A stretch of 13,975 bases of DNA from Flavobacteriales bacterium UBA7519. GTDB lineage: Bacteria > Bacteroidota > Bacteroidia > Flavobacteriales > Weeksellaceae. Below, one piece after another: positions 1 to 6,706 of this stretch. The stretch covers positions 1-13,975 of the forward strand of contig DLND01000057.1 of NCBI GenBank assembly GCA_002476905.1, read 5' to 3'. A model generated the notes under the pieces. That model had not been told where the DNA came from. It searched no databases and worked only from the letters and a program-made list of their open reading frames with translations. The position numbers and the translations under genes are program-made. Position 1 is the first letter of the stretch. Each line of letters opens with the position of its first letter.

Positions 1-25
1 AGAAGTTAGATATTAGAAGTTAGAT
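1..25. repeat. left arm of inverted heptamer array (cut by window edge)
   Basis: Three near-identical 7-bp units (GTTAGAT, ATTAGAA, GTTAGAT) fill positions 5-25, with the remainder of another at 1-4. Read on the other strand they give ATCTAAC TTCTAAT ATCTAAC, which matches the heptamers at 406-426 with only two differences. The two arrays therefore form an inverted repeat around the four-helix-bundle gene. The gene's ATG overlaps the end of this array. The true left end lies outside the window. Confidence 0.85.
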
Positions 26-386
26 GAAAGCGCGTAGATTACAAGACTTGCAGATTTGGAAAAGGTGGATGAATTTGGTTAAAAGAATTTATATCATTAC
101 TCAAGATTTACCTACTGAAGAAAAATTTGGATTAATAAGTCAAATCAGAAGATGTGCGGTTTCAATTCCTTCTAATATTGCCGAAGGCGCAGGAAGAAAT
201 AACGTTAAAGAATTTATTCAATTTTTAGGAGTAGCTTCAGGTTCTGCTTATGAATTAGAAACTCAATTAATCCTATTATTTGAATTAGAATTTAAAAAGG
301 AAATTGAGGTTGCGCCTTTAATCAACGAACTTTCTGAAATTCAGAAAATGATTTATTCATTCAAAACTAAATTAAATAACAGTTAG
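24..386 (+). CDS. four-helix-bundle protein (S23 / 23S rRNA intervening-sequence protein family)
   Basis: A 120-residue protein matching the S23/IVP four-helix-bundle family in length and pattern. It has an N-terminal DLQIWKRW helix, the signature QIRRCAVSIPSNIAEGAGR at about residues 40-58, then EFIQFLGVASGSAYELETQL. Founding members are encoded in intervening sequences inside 23S rRNA genes of Leptospira and Coxiella; stand-alone copies are common in Bacteroidetes and have no proven function. The family forms small helical oligomers and a role in nucleic-acid binding has been proposed. The chosen ATG overlaps the upstream heptamer array; the next in-frame Met (residue 16) would remove the conserved first helix. 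The gene lies inside inverted heptamer arrays (1-25 and 406-440) just before a thiolase gene, so it looks like cargo of a small repeat-bounded unit and not part of beta-oxidation. Family assignment is firm; function is unknown. Confidence 0.9.
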   Translation: MKARRLQDLQIWKRWMNLVKRIYIITQDLPTEEKFGLISQIRRCAVSIPSNIAEGAGRNNVKEFIQFLGVASGSAYELETQLILLFELEFKKEIEVAPLINELSEIQKMIYSFKTKLNNS

Positions 387-405
387 AATTTATTTAAAGT
401 TTTAA

Positions 406-440
406 ATCTAACTTCTAACATCTAAACTCTAACATCTTAT
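406..440. repeat. right arm of inverted heptamer array
   Basis: Five consecutive 7-bp units, ATCTAAC, TTCTAAC, ATCTAAA, CTCTAAC and ATCTTAT, run up to 6 bases before the thiolase ATG at 447. The first three units are the reverse complement of the array at 5-25. In a transcript the two arms could pair into a stem of over 20 bp with the four-helix-bundle gene in its loop. Similar heptamers occur at 1674-1703 and 12494-12557. Confidence 0.85.
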
Positions 441-446
441 AAAAAT

Positions 447-1622
447 ATGGAAGCATATATAGTAACAGGATACCGAACAGCAGTTGGTAAAGCGCCGAAA
501 GGGTCTTTGCGTTTTACACGTCCAGATGATATGGCGGCAACTGTAATAGAACGTCTGATGAAAGATGTTCCAAACCTTGATCCGGCTCGCATCGATGACT
601 TAATTGTCGGTTGTGCAATGCCGGAAGCAGAACAAGGACTGAATGTCGCAAGACTGATTTCATTAATGGGATTGGATACGGACAAAGTTCCAGGTGTAAC
701 AGTCAACAGATATTGTGCATCAGGTTCAGAATCGATTGCGATTGCCTCTGCAAAAATCAAAGCCGGAATGGGCGATATTTTCATTGCCGGAGGTGCAGAG
801 AGTATGTCTTATATCCCAATGGGCGGTTACAAACCAATTCCAGACACGGATTTGGCAAAATCAAATCCCGATTATTATTGGGGAATGGGATTAACAGCAG
901 AAGCGGTTGCCAACGAGTTCAAAGTAAGTCGTGAGGAACAAGACCAATTTGCTTATAACTCTCATCAGAAAGCGATTAAAGCGATTAAAGAAGGGAAATT
1001 CGACAATCAGATTGTTCCGATTGATGTGAAATATAATTTCCTTGATGAAAAGGAAAAAATTCAGACCAAAGAATATGAATTCAAACAAGACGAAGGTCCA
1101 AGAGCTGATACTTCAATCGAAGCTTTAGCAAAATTACGTCCGGTTTTCGCAGCTAATGGTTCTGTAACCGCAGGTAATTCTTCTCAAACTTCTGACGGTG
1201 CTGCTTTTACAATGGTAATGTCCGAAAGAATGGTGAAAGAATTAAACTTGACTCCAGTGGCAAGACTTCTCTCCTATTCGACTGTCGGAGTTCCGCCAAG
1301 AATCATGGGAATCGGACCAATGTATGCCATTCCAAAAGCTTTGGAACAGGCAGGTCTTAAACAATCGGACATCGATTTATTTGAATTGAATGAAGCCTTT
1401 GCTTCTCAGTCCGTTGCCATCTTGAGAGAACTGAATATCAATCCAGACATCGTCAACGTAAACGGCGGCGCAATCGCACTTGGACATCCACTTGGTTGTA
1501 CAGGAACAAAATTAACTGTTCAACTTCTTGACGAAATGAAACGAAGAAACAGCAAATACGGCGTTGTGACAATGTGCGTTGGAACAGGTCAAGGCGCTGC
1601 GAGTGTGTTTGAACTACTTTAA
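447..1622 (+). CDS. fadA: acetyl-CoA C-acyltransferase (3-ketoacyl-CoA thiolase)
   Basis: A 391-residue thiolase, full length for the family. It catalyses the last step of beta-oxidation, cleaving 3-ketoacyl-CoA with CoA to acetyl-CoA and a shortened acyl-CoA in the cytoplasm. The nucleophile is Cys90 in VNRYCASGSES. The C-terminal active-site pieces are NEAFA, GGAIALGHPLGCTG (His347) and the second cysteine Cys377 in TMCVGTGQG. The ATG at 447 directly precedes the conserved EAYIVTGYRTAVG start. An acyl-CoA dehydrogenase follows 109 bases downstream on the same strand, supporting a beta-oxidation operon; the hydratase/dehydrogenase partner is probably upstream of the window. The symbol follows the FadA/FadI family; biosynthetic acetoacetyl-CoA thiolase is less likely given the neighbour. 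Confidence 0.93.
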   Translation: MEAYIVTGYRTAVGKAPKGSLRFTRPDDMAATVIERLMKDVPNLDPARIDDLIVGCAMPEAEQGLNVARLISLMGLDTDKVPGVTVNRYCASGSESIAIASAKIKAGMGDIFIAGGAESMSYIPMGGYKPIPDTDLAKSNPDYYWGMGLTAEAVANEFKVSREEQDQFAYNSHQKAIKAIKEGKFDNQIVPIDVKYNFLDEKEKIQTKEYEFKQDEGPRADTSIEALAKLRPVFAANGSVTAGNSSQTSDGAAFTMVMSERMVKELNLTPVARLLSYSTVGVPPRIMGIGPMYAIPKALEQAGLKQSDIDLFELNEAFASQSVAILRELNINPDIVNVNGGAIALGHPLGCTGTKLTVQLLDEMKRRNSKYGVVTMCVGTGQGAASVFELL

Positions 1623-1629
1623 AACAAAG

Positions 1630-1703
1630 AGATAATAGACTGATAGAAAATAGACAAACATTAGTCTATTATCTATCCGTCTATCATCTATCATCTATCA
1701 TCT
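1630..1703. repeat. gene-less heptamer-repeat hairpin between fadA and the acyl-CoA dehydrogenase
   Basis: A perfect 12-bp inverted repeat (1630-1641, AGATAATAGACT, with 1663-1674) encloses a 21-base loop. The right side continues into tandem 7-bp units of the type CTATCAT (about 1680-1703). The architecture is the same as the arrays around the four-helix-bundle gene, with a different heptamer sequence and no gene inside. There is no T-run after the stem, so it is not an obvious terminator. It may act as an RNA processing or stability element between the two cotranscribed genes. Confidence 0.8.
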
Positions 1704-1731
1704 CAAATTAAAAATTTAAAATCACAATAAT

Positions 1732-3519
1732 ATGTCAGCAGAAACTAAAACATTAGATGGCGGCGAATTTCTAATAAAAGAAATCACTGCAAACGAAATA
1801 TTTTCTATCGAAGAATTGTCTGAAGAACAAAAAATGCTTCGCGATTCTGCAAAGGAATTTATCGATAAAGAAGTCGTTCCAAATAAGCAAAGATTCGAGA
1901 AAAAAGATTACGCTTACACGGAAGAAGTTATGCGTAAAATCGGGGAAATGGGATTCTTGGGAATCGCAGTTCCGGAAGCGTACGGCGGTTTGGGAATGGG
2001 ATTCGTAACTACAATGTTGGCTTGCGATTACCTTTCGGGTTCTACAGGTTCATTGGCAACAGCTTATGGTGCGCACACAGGAATCGGGACATTGCCAATT
2101 TTGCTTTACGGAACCGAAGAACAAAAGCAGAAATACCTTCCGGACTTGGCTGCTGGAACTAAATTCGGAGCTTATTGTTTGACTGAGCCAGATGCAGGTT
2201 CTGATGCCAACAGTGGAAAAACAAGAGCAAAACTTTCTGAAGATGGAAAACATTATATCATCAATGGTCAAAAAATGTGGATTTCTAATGCTGGATTTGC
2301 AGATACTTTCACATTGTTTGCTAAGATTGATGATGACAAAAACATCACTGGATTTGTAATCAACCGTTCTGAATTGGAAAATCCAGAAAGTCTGACTTTA
2401 GGAGAAGAGGAACACAAATTGGGAATCCGTGCGTCTTCTACGCGTCAGGTTTTCTTCAATGATATGAAAATTCCTGTTGAGAATCTTTTGGGCGAAAGAA
2501 ACAACGGTTTCAAAATCGCATTGAATGCCCTTAACGTTGGTCGTATCAAATTAGCTGCGGCTTGTCTGGATGCCCAAAGAAGAATCCTGAACCATTCATT
2601 GACTTATTCTACAGAGAGAAAGCAATTTGGAGTTTCTATCAATACATTTGGAGCGATTCGTAAGAAGTTGGCAGAGATGGCAACAGGCGCTTTCGTGAGT
2701 GAAGCGGGTTCTTACAGAGCAGCAAAAAATGTGGAAGACAAAATCGAAGAGTTGGTTGCTGGCGGAATGAACCACGAGCAAGCGGAACTGAAAGGTGTGG
2801 AAGAATTTGCGGTAGAATGCTCTATCCTGAAGGTTTTCGTATCAGATTTAGCACAGCATACAGCAGATGAAGGTATCCAAATCTATGGTGGAATGGGCTT
2901 CTCCGAAGATACACCAATGGAATCTGCTTGGAGAGATTCAAGGATTTCTAGAATCTACGAAGGAACTAACGAAATCAACAGACTTTTAGCTGTTGGAATG
3001 TTAATCAAACGTGCGATGCAAGGCAAAATTGATTTGTTAACGCCTGCGAAAAATGTTGCTAAAGAATTGATGGGCATTCCGTCTTTTGACATTCCAGATT
3101 ATTCAGAATATATGTCTGAGGAAAAAGAAGTCATCAAGAACTTGAAGAAAGTTTTCTTAATGGTTTCCGGTTCTGCGCTTCAAAAATATATGATGGACAT
3201 CGAGAAACAACAGCATTTGCTACTAAACGCTTCCGAAATCCTGAACCAAATCTATATGGCAGAATCCGCCATCCTGAGAGCTGAGAGACATTTCGATACA
3301 GATTCTGTGGAAGCTGCAATGGCAAGACTAAATCTTTACAAAGCAGTTGAAATCATCACCACTAACGCCAAAGAAGGTATCGTTTCTTTCTCCGAAGGCG
3401 ACGAGCAAAGAATGATGTTAGCTGGACTTAGACGTTTCACAAAATACGTGAACACACCAAATCCAATTGCTTTGACAGAAAAAGTTGCCGCTCATTTTAT
3501 TGAGAAAGGTTCTTACTAA
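1732..3519 (+). CDS. acyl-CoA dehydrogenase, long (VLCAD/ACAD9-like) form
   Basis: A 595-residue FAD-dependent acyl-CoA dehydrogenase that introduces the alpha-beta double bond in the first step of beta-oxidation. The N-terminal helical domain spans about residues 30-145. The middle beta domain begins with AYCLTEPDAGSD (147-158), the flavin/substrate motif, followed by the WISNAG strand. The C-terminal helical domain carries the catalytic base Glu410 in RIYEGTNEI, with the preceding QIYGGMGFSEDTPME motif. About 150 residues follow the normal end of a 380-residue enzyme, as in very-long-chain acyl-CoA dehydrogenase and ACAD9. By analogy this suggests long-chain substrates or membrane association, but chain length cannot be read from sequence. 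It is the last gene before a strong terminator and is probably cotranscribed with the thiolase. Confidence 0.93.
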   Translation: MSAETKTLDGGEFLIKEITANEIFSIEELSEEQKMLRDSAKEFIDKEVVPNKQRFEKKDYAYTEEVMRKIGEMGFLGIAVPEAYGGLGMGFVTTMLACDYLSGSTGSLATAYGAHTGIGTLPILLYGTEEQKQKYLPDLAAGTKFGAYCLTEPDAGSDANSGKTRAKLSEDGKHYIINGQKMWISNAGFADTFTLFAKIDDDKNITGFVINRSELENPESLTLGEEEHKLGIRASSTRQVFFNDMKIPVENLLGERNNGFKIALNALNVGRIKLAAACLDAQRRILNHSLTYSTERKQFGVSINTFGAIRKKLAEMATGAFVSEAGSYRAAKNVEDKIEELVAGGMNHEQAELKGVEEFAVECSILKVFVSDLAQHTADEGIQIYGGMGFSEDTPMESAWRDSRISRIYEGTNEINRLLAVGMLIKRAMQGKIDLLTPAKNVAKELMGIPSFDIPDYSEYMSEEKEVIKNLKKVFLMVSGSALQKYMMDIEKQQHLLLNASEILNQIYMAESAILRAERHFDTDSVEAAMARLNLYKAVEIITTNAKEGIVSFSEGDEQRMMLAGLRRFTKYVNTPNPIALTEKVAAHFIEKGSY

Positions 3520-3541
3520 AGAATCAATTTGATATAACAAT

Positions 3542-3577
3542 AAATCCCATTTCAAAGTTTGAAATGGGATTTTTATT
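3542..3577 (+). terminator. strong intrinsic terminator after the beta-oxidation genes
   Basis: A perfect 15-bp inverted repeat (AAATCCCATTTCAAA at 3542-3556 with 3558-3572; the real loop is a few bases larger than the single spacer base) is followed by TTTTATT. It starts 22 bases after the dehydrogenase stop codon. The convergent toxin gene ends at 3588, so the hairpin may serve both strands. Confidence 0.9.
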
Positions 3578-3587
3578 GAAATTCATT

Positions 3588-3866
3588 TTATTTATCATCA
3601 TAATGCCCATAAAGCGACAAAACTAAAACAATAACTTTTTCATTTTCGATTCTGTAAACCATTCTGTGCTTCTCAGAAATTCTTCTGGACCAAGTCGTAG
3701 TTTTATAATGTTTGAGGATTTCTGGTTTTCCAGTTCCAGTAGTCGGGTGAGTCCTTAATTCATCCAATAATTTATCAATCTTGATTAAAACTTTTTTGTC
3801 TCCCGACTTTTTGTGTTTGTCAACATCAGAACTGGCTTCATCAGTTAACTCAATCTCAAAAATCAT
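3588..3866 (-). CDS. yoeB: Txe/YoeB-family addiction module toxin (mRNA interferase)
   Basis: A 92-residue RelE-superfamily toxin of the YoeB branch, expected to cut mRNA in the ribosomal A site. The YoeB landmarks are clear: TGTGKPEILKH with Glu49 (E. coli YoeB Glu46), TWSRRISEKHRMVYRI with Arg68 (Arg65), and the C-terminal LYGHYDDK with His88-Tyr89 (His83-Tyr84). All catalytic residues are present, so the toxin appears intact. Its ATG overlaps the antitoxin stop as ATGA (3866-3863), typical of a translationally coupled toxin-antitoxin operon with the antitoxin first. It is slightly longer than E. coli YoeB at both ends. Activity is inferred from the family. Confidence 0.93.
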   Translation of the reverse strand: MIFEIELTDEASSDVDKHKKSGDKKVLIKIDKLLDELRTHPTTGTGKPEILKHYKTTTWSRRISEKHRMVYRIENEKVIVLVLSLYGHYDDK

Positions 3867-4084
3867 AAGCCTAAGAATTCTCTTTGTTTATCTTTTGAAA
3901 TATTAATAGTTTTTCCAGATTCTGCTTGTTCAATAGATTTATCAATCTTTTTATAAAAATCTTCTTCAGAAAGCAAAGTTTCATCATTTTCGCCAATTTC
4001 AAAACGAACTTTAAGTTCCTCTAAAAGAGATTTGAGCAAAGATTTTTGCTTTTCGTCTTTTGGGTAAATTATTATACTTTCCAT
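3863..4084 (-). CDS. putative antitoxin partner of the YoeB-type toxin (DUF2683-like)
   Basis: A 73-residue acidic protein encoded immediately upstream of, and overlapping by 4 bases, the YoeB-type toxin. Position and size identify it as the antitoxin. It lacks the Phd/YefM fold signature usually paired with YoeB (about 83 residues with an N-terminal DNA-binding domain). Instead it starts MESIIIYPKDEKQKSLLKSL, a pattern of small Bacteroidetes proteins annotated as DUF2683 or simply hypothetical. The C-terminal half (FYKKIDKSIEQAESGKTI onward) resembles the toxin-wrapping segment of many RelE-family antitoxins. Whether it binds DNA and autoregulates the operon cannot be told. The family name is from memory and less certain than the role. 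Confidence 0.82.
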   Translation of the reverse strand: MESIIIYPKDEKQKSLLKSLLEELKVRFEIGENDETLLSEEDFYKKIDKSIEQAESGKTINISKDKQREFLGL

Positions 4085-4101
4085 AATTTTAAACTATTAA
4101 A

Positions 4102-4109
4102 CAAATATA
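4102..4109 (-). promoter_or_regulatory. probable -7 promoter element of the toxin-antitoxin operon
   Basis: On the minus strand this reads TATATTTG, a perfect match to the Bacteroidetes -7 consensus TAnnTTTG, placed 17 bases before the antitoxin ATG. No good TTTG-type -33 element is visible at 19-21 bases, so this rests on the -7 element and its position. Confidence 0.5.
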
Positions 4110-4165
4110 ATAATTTTCTTAATTAATTTTTTGAGATTGATTTTTATCAATTTAATTGAAATAAT

Positions 4166-4198
4166 AAACCCTCCTTAGAGATTTCTGAGGCGGGCTTT
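4166..4198 (-). terminator. intrinsic terminator of the RelA/SpoT-family gene
   Basis: On the minus strand, AAAGCCCGCCTCAG and CTAAGGAGGGTTT form a GC-rich stem with one bulged base and one mismatch, followed by ATTATTT. It begins 3 bases after the stop of the RelA/SpoT gene (stop at 4204-4202) and separates it from the toxin-antitoxin operon. Confidence 0.82.
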
Positions 4199-4201
4199 TA
4201 A

Positions 4202-5248
4202 TTACTTTCCTGTTTTTATTAATCTCATTAAAACTCTTTCAAATTCCGAGATATCTAAAAATAAGTTTGGGTAAGCTTTTCTCAAGTTTTCCATTGGTCC
4301 CGCAGAAACTAAAACAGGTTCTAATTTACTTCCTTTTGCAGCTTCACTTTCAAATTTTGCATAGTCAGCTAGAGCTTTTTCAAAATTATCTCTATCATAC
4401 GTATAAACTTCTATATTATGCTCCAAAGAATTTAACACAAGTAAATGATAAAAATAACTTTTACCTCTACCAATGGAATTGACTACAATCGAAAAATTTT
4501 TCATTTTTTCAATTGCTCCAAGCTCTCTTTCCATTTCTGTGACAAGTGCAATTGTTTCTTCTTTATTTAAATGAGAAAATCTTGGTACTTGTGGCGTTCC
4601 TTCTAAAAAAGAAAAGGCGGAAGATACAACAGCAAAAAAGTCTAACCATTCTTTGTCACCTTGTTTAGATTTTAATGCTTGACCTAAAAAGGTTCCCATA
4701 GTTTCTACAGCAGTCGCCCAAATATGTTGTAAACGAGTTCTTAATTGCATTTCCACTCTCAGACCATCATATAAAGGATTGGACGGATTATGATATTTAT
4801 AAACTAGATGATAACTTCTATATCCGTCAACATCTCGAGGACTAGTTATATAATCATATTCTTCAACTAATTCGTGAGGAAAGCTTTTATTATCTATATA
4901 TGATTTCACTAATTTTCTAACCTCAGGAACTTTCTTTAAAATACCTCTAATACCTGCAATATCTTGCATTGTAGTTAATTGCATATTAGGAAATCTTGTA
5001 AGCTTATCAACAATAGTTGGCATTCTTTTGAGCCGTTGGGCAACAAGACCATCATTAGAAACATCTTTCATTTTTTTCCTTAAAGTTGCTTGAAAAGTAT
5101 TTATTGGATAAGCGTGACAAGCTCTCCATTTATTTGCCAAATCTAATGCATCTTGATATTCTTGAGAATAAGAATCATCAATCGTTAATAATTTCCCTGC
5201 TTTATTTATTGTTTTTTTCGATTCAGTGGGAACGGAAATATATGCCAT
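4202..5248 (-). CDS. RelA/SpoT-domain nucleotide pyrophosphokinase (solitary synthetase with C-terminal domain)
   Basis: A 348-residue protein with a RelA/SpoT synthetase domain at about residues 60-215. Motifs in order: TTMQDIAGIRGI (metal-binding Asp96, Arg101), DYITSPRDVDGYRSYHLVY (132-150, with the guanine-stacking Tyr143), and VEMQLRTRLQHIWA (165-178, catalytic Glu166). No HD hydrolase motif precedes it, so it should make but not degrade (p)ppGpp or a related product. The first 60 residues contain LANKWRACHAYPINTF, a helical lead-in seen in stand-alone members. Residues about 230-348 are an extra domain ending in LRKAYPNLFLDISEF, with no TGS or ACT similarity that I can see. The gene stands alone between its own terminator and a repeat region. 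It could be a small alarmone synthetase or a toxic/defensive (toxSAS-type) member; no antitoxin overlaps it, and sequence alone does not decide. Confidence 0.87.
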   Translation of the reverse strand: MAYISVPTESKKTINKAGKLLTIDDSYSQEYQDALDLANKWRACHAYPINTFQATLRKKMKDVSNDGLVAQRLKRMPTIVDKLTRFPNMQLTTMQDIAGIRGILKKVPEVRKLVKSYIDNKSFPHELVEEYDYITSPRDVDGYRSYHLVYKYHNPSNPLYDGLRVEMQLRTRLQHIWATAVETMGTFLGQALKSKQGDKEWLDFFAVVSSAFSFLEGTPQVPRFSHLNKEETIALVTEMERELGAIEKMKNFSIVVNSIGRGKSYFYHLLVLNSLEHNIEVYTYDRDNFEKALADYAKFESEAAKGSKLEPVLVSAGPMENLRKAYPNLFLDISEFERVLMRLIKTGK

Positions 5249-5350
5249 TATTCTTTTGTAATTAAATTAGTGTAGAATACGAACTTAAGAAAATATTTGA
5301 TACAACTCAAAGAAAATCAATTTATTGATATTAATTTTTCTCTTCTCACT

Positions 5351-5455
5351 GTAACTAGAAATTTAGCAACTGCAAAAAGAAATCTAGCATACGTCAAAAT
5401 AAAACTCATGACCGCAAAAGAAAACCTAGCATCCGTCAAAAGAAATCTCCTGTCC
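5351..5455. repeat. five tandem 21-bp repeats
   Basis: Five imperfect 21-bp units start at 5351, 5372, 5393, 5414 and 5435, on the pattern G-C/T-CAAAAGAAATCTAGCATCC; a sixth start (GTAAC) follows at 5456. The array fills most of the 233-base gap between the RelA/SpoT gene and the DUF763 gene. Since 21 is a multiple of 3 it stays open in several frames. On the + strand it encodes a heptapeptide pattern like SVKRNLA, part of an open frame starting at a TTG (5297) that then runs antisense through the DUF763 gene. A protein product is unlikely; the array is better viewed as a minisatellite. Confidence 0.85.
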
Positions 5456-5481
5456 GTAACATATTTAATAAAAACTAAAGA

Positions 5482-6693
5482 TCAAAACAAACTCAACTGT
5501 ATCCCGCCATTCTGTTTCGGAGTTTTAGCATCCCCAAAAACCGTTTTCCCACCAAATCGCCAAGAGTTTTGTCGCTCCTCTTCTATCACTTTTTCAAGAT
5601 TAAAATCTGGTGTAAAATTCTCTTCGGTTCTCACAGCAATTTCGTGTAGTTTTTTAATCGCAAGATTCTTATCCGTGTTCCCCAACTTAGCTTTCTCGAT
5701 GCCAGTTCGTAGTATAGAAATCGTTTCATCATAAGTTTGGGTCGGAACAGGAAACGGATGACCATCTTTTCCGCCGTGTGCAAAAGAAAACCGCGCTGGA
5801 TCTGAAAATCTGGAAGGCGCTCCGTGAATCACTTCGCTCACCAAAGCCAGAGACTGCATCGTTCGTGGACCAACACCTTTCAACATCAGCAAATCTTCAA
5901 AATTCTCAGGTTCATTTTCTCTCGCCAGCCAAAGGATATTGCCGAGCTTTTTCATATCAACATCACTCGCTAAAACTTCGTGATGAGCCGGCAAAATCAA
6001 ACGTTGGAAATCCTGCATCCACTTCTCAGAATCGGTTTTTGTGATGTCAACGATTCCGTTTCTGTTTTGTTCGGCTTCAGAAGAAGTGAGGTTGAGAATA
6101 TTTCCACGATTAACACCAGAGATTCCCGTGTGAGGCTCATTCACAAAAGAAGTTACATTTTCTGACAGCCAATGATAACGTCTCGCTGTTCCGTCAGAAT
6201 CGTGCATCCCTTGCTGAACAACTGCCCAATTTCCTTGGTCAGACAAAATAAAATTATGCAGATAAAGCTGATAACCATCTTGGATAGCCGTATTATCAAC
6301 CTTCGCAGACAATTTACTGCAACGTACCAATTCATCACCATTCAATCCAGTGGAATCTGCGATTCTCAGCAATTCATTCGGTGCATCTTTGGAAAATTTT
6401 CCTTTTCCTCCGGCGATGTAAATTCCAAGAGATTTTGAATTCGGATTAATGGCTCGTTTCAAAGCACCCATCACAGAGGTCGTGATTCCTGAAGAATGCC
6501 AGTCCATTCCCATCACCGCTCCAAAACTCTGAAACCAAAACGGGTCGGCTAATCTTATCAAGACTTCATCTTTTCCATAATCTGCCAAAATCACTTCCAC
6601 AATCGCCAGCCCAAGTCTGGACATACGCTCGTAAAGCCAAGGCGGAACTTGACCGTAATGAAGTGGCAAATCTGCAGTTCCGGAACGTTTCAT
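5482..6693 (-). CDS. DUF763 domain protein with helix-hairpin-helix motif
   Basis: A 403-residue protein of the DUF763 family, recognisable from its N-terminus (KRSGTADLPLHYGQVPPWL), then LADPFWFQSFGAVMGMDWHS and SSGITTSVMGALK at about 48-80. Residues 267-290 contain LMLKGVGPRTMQSLALVSEV, a helix-hairpin-helix of the type that binds DNA backbone in repair proteins. A conserved-looking stretch FSDPARFSFAHGGKDGHPFP follows at about 306-325. No catalytic site is known to me for the family, which occurs in archaea and scattered bacteria; a nucleic-acid role is inferred only from the hairpin motif. The ATG at 6693 fits the family N-terminus. The gene seems to be alone, flanked by a tandem repeat downstream and an inverted repeat upstream. 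Confidence 0.88.
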   Translation of the reverse strand: MKRSGTADLPLHYGQVPPWLYERMSRLGLAIVEVILADYGKDEVLIRLADPFWFQSFGAVMGMDWHSSGITTSVMGALKRAINPNSKSLGIYIAGGKGKFSKDAPNELLRIADSTGLNGDELVRCSKLSAKVDNTAIQDGYQLYLHNFILSDQGNWAVVQQGMHDSDGTARRYHWLSENVTSFVNEPHTGISGVNRGNILNLTSSEAEQNRNGIVDITKTDSEKWMQDFQRLILPAHHEVLASDVDMKKLGNILWLARENEPENFEDLLMLKGVGPRTMQSLALVSEVIHGAPSRFSDPARFSFAHGGKDGHPFPVPTQTYDETISILRTGIEKAKLGNTDKNLAIKKLHEIAVRTEENFTPDFNLEKVIEEERQNSWRFGGKTVFGDAKTPKQNGGIQLSLF

Positions 6694-6706
6694 TATTTAT
6701 TTTTTA

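Noticed and set aside
1..440. Heptamer arrays as a CRISPR array
   Set aside because: The units are 7 bp with no spacers and there are no cas genes.
437..784. Minus-strand open frame antisense to the thiolase (and similar antisense frames at 10466-10828 and 7427-7669)
   Set aside because: They are shadows of strong coding regions with no family resemblance or promoter context.
4136..4151. Palindrome ATTGAT-TTTT-ATCAAT upstream of the toxin-antitoxin operon, considered as an operator
   Set aside because: It is short, very AT-rich and about 30 bases upstream of the -7 element; such palindromes are expected by chance here.
5297..5734. A 145-codon + strand open frame starting at TTG and covering the 21-bp tandem repeat
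   Set aside because: Its second half runs antisense to the well-supported DUF763 gene, it has only a TTG start, and its apparent heptad pattern is explained by the 21-bp repeat.
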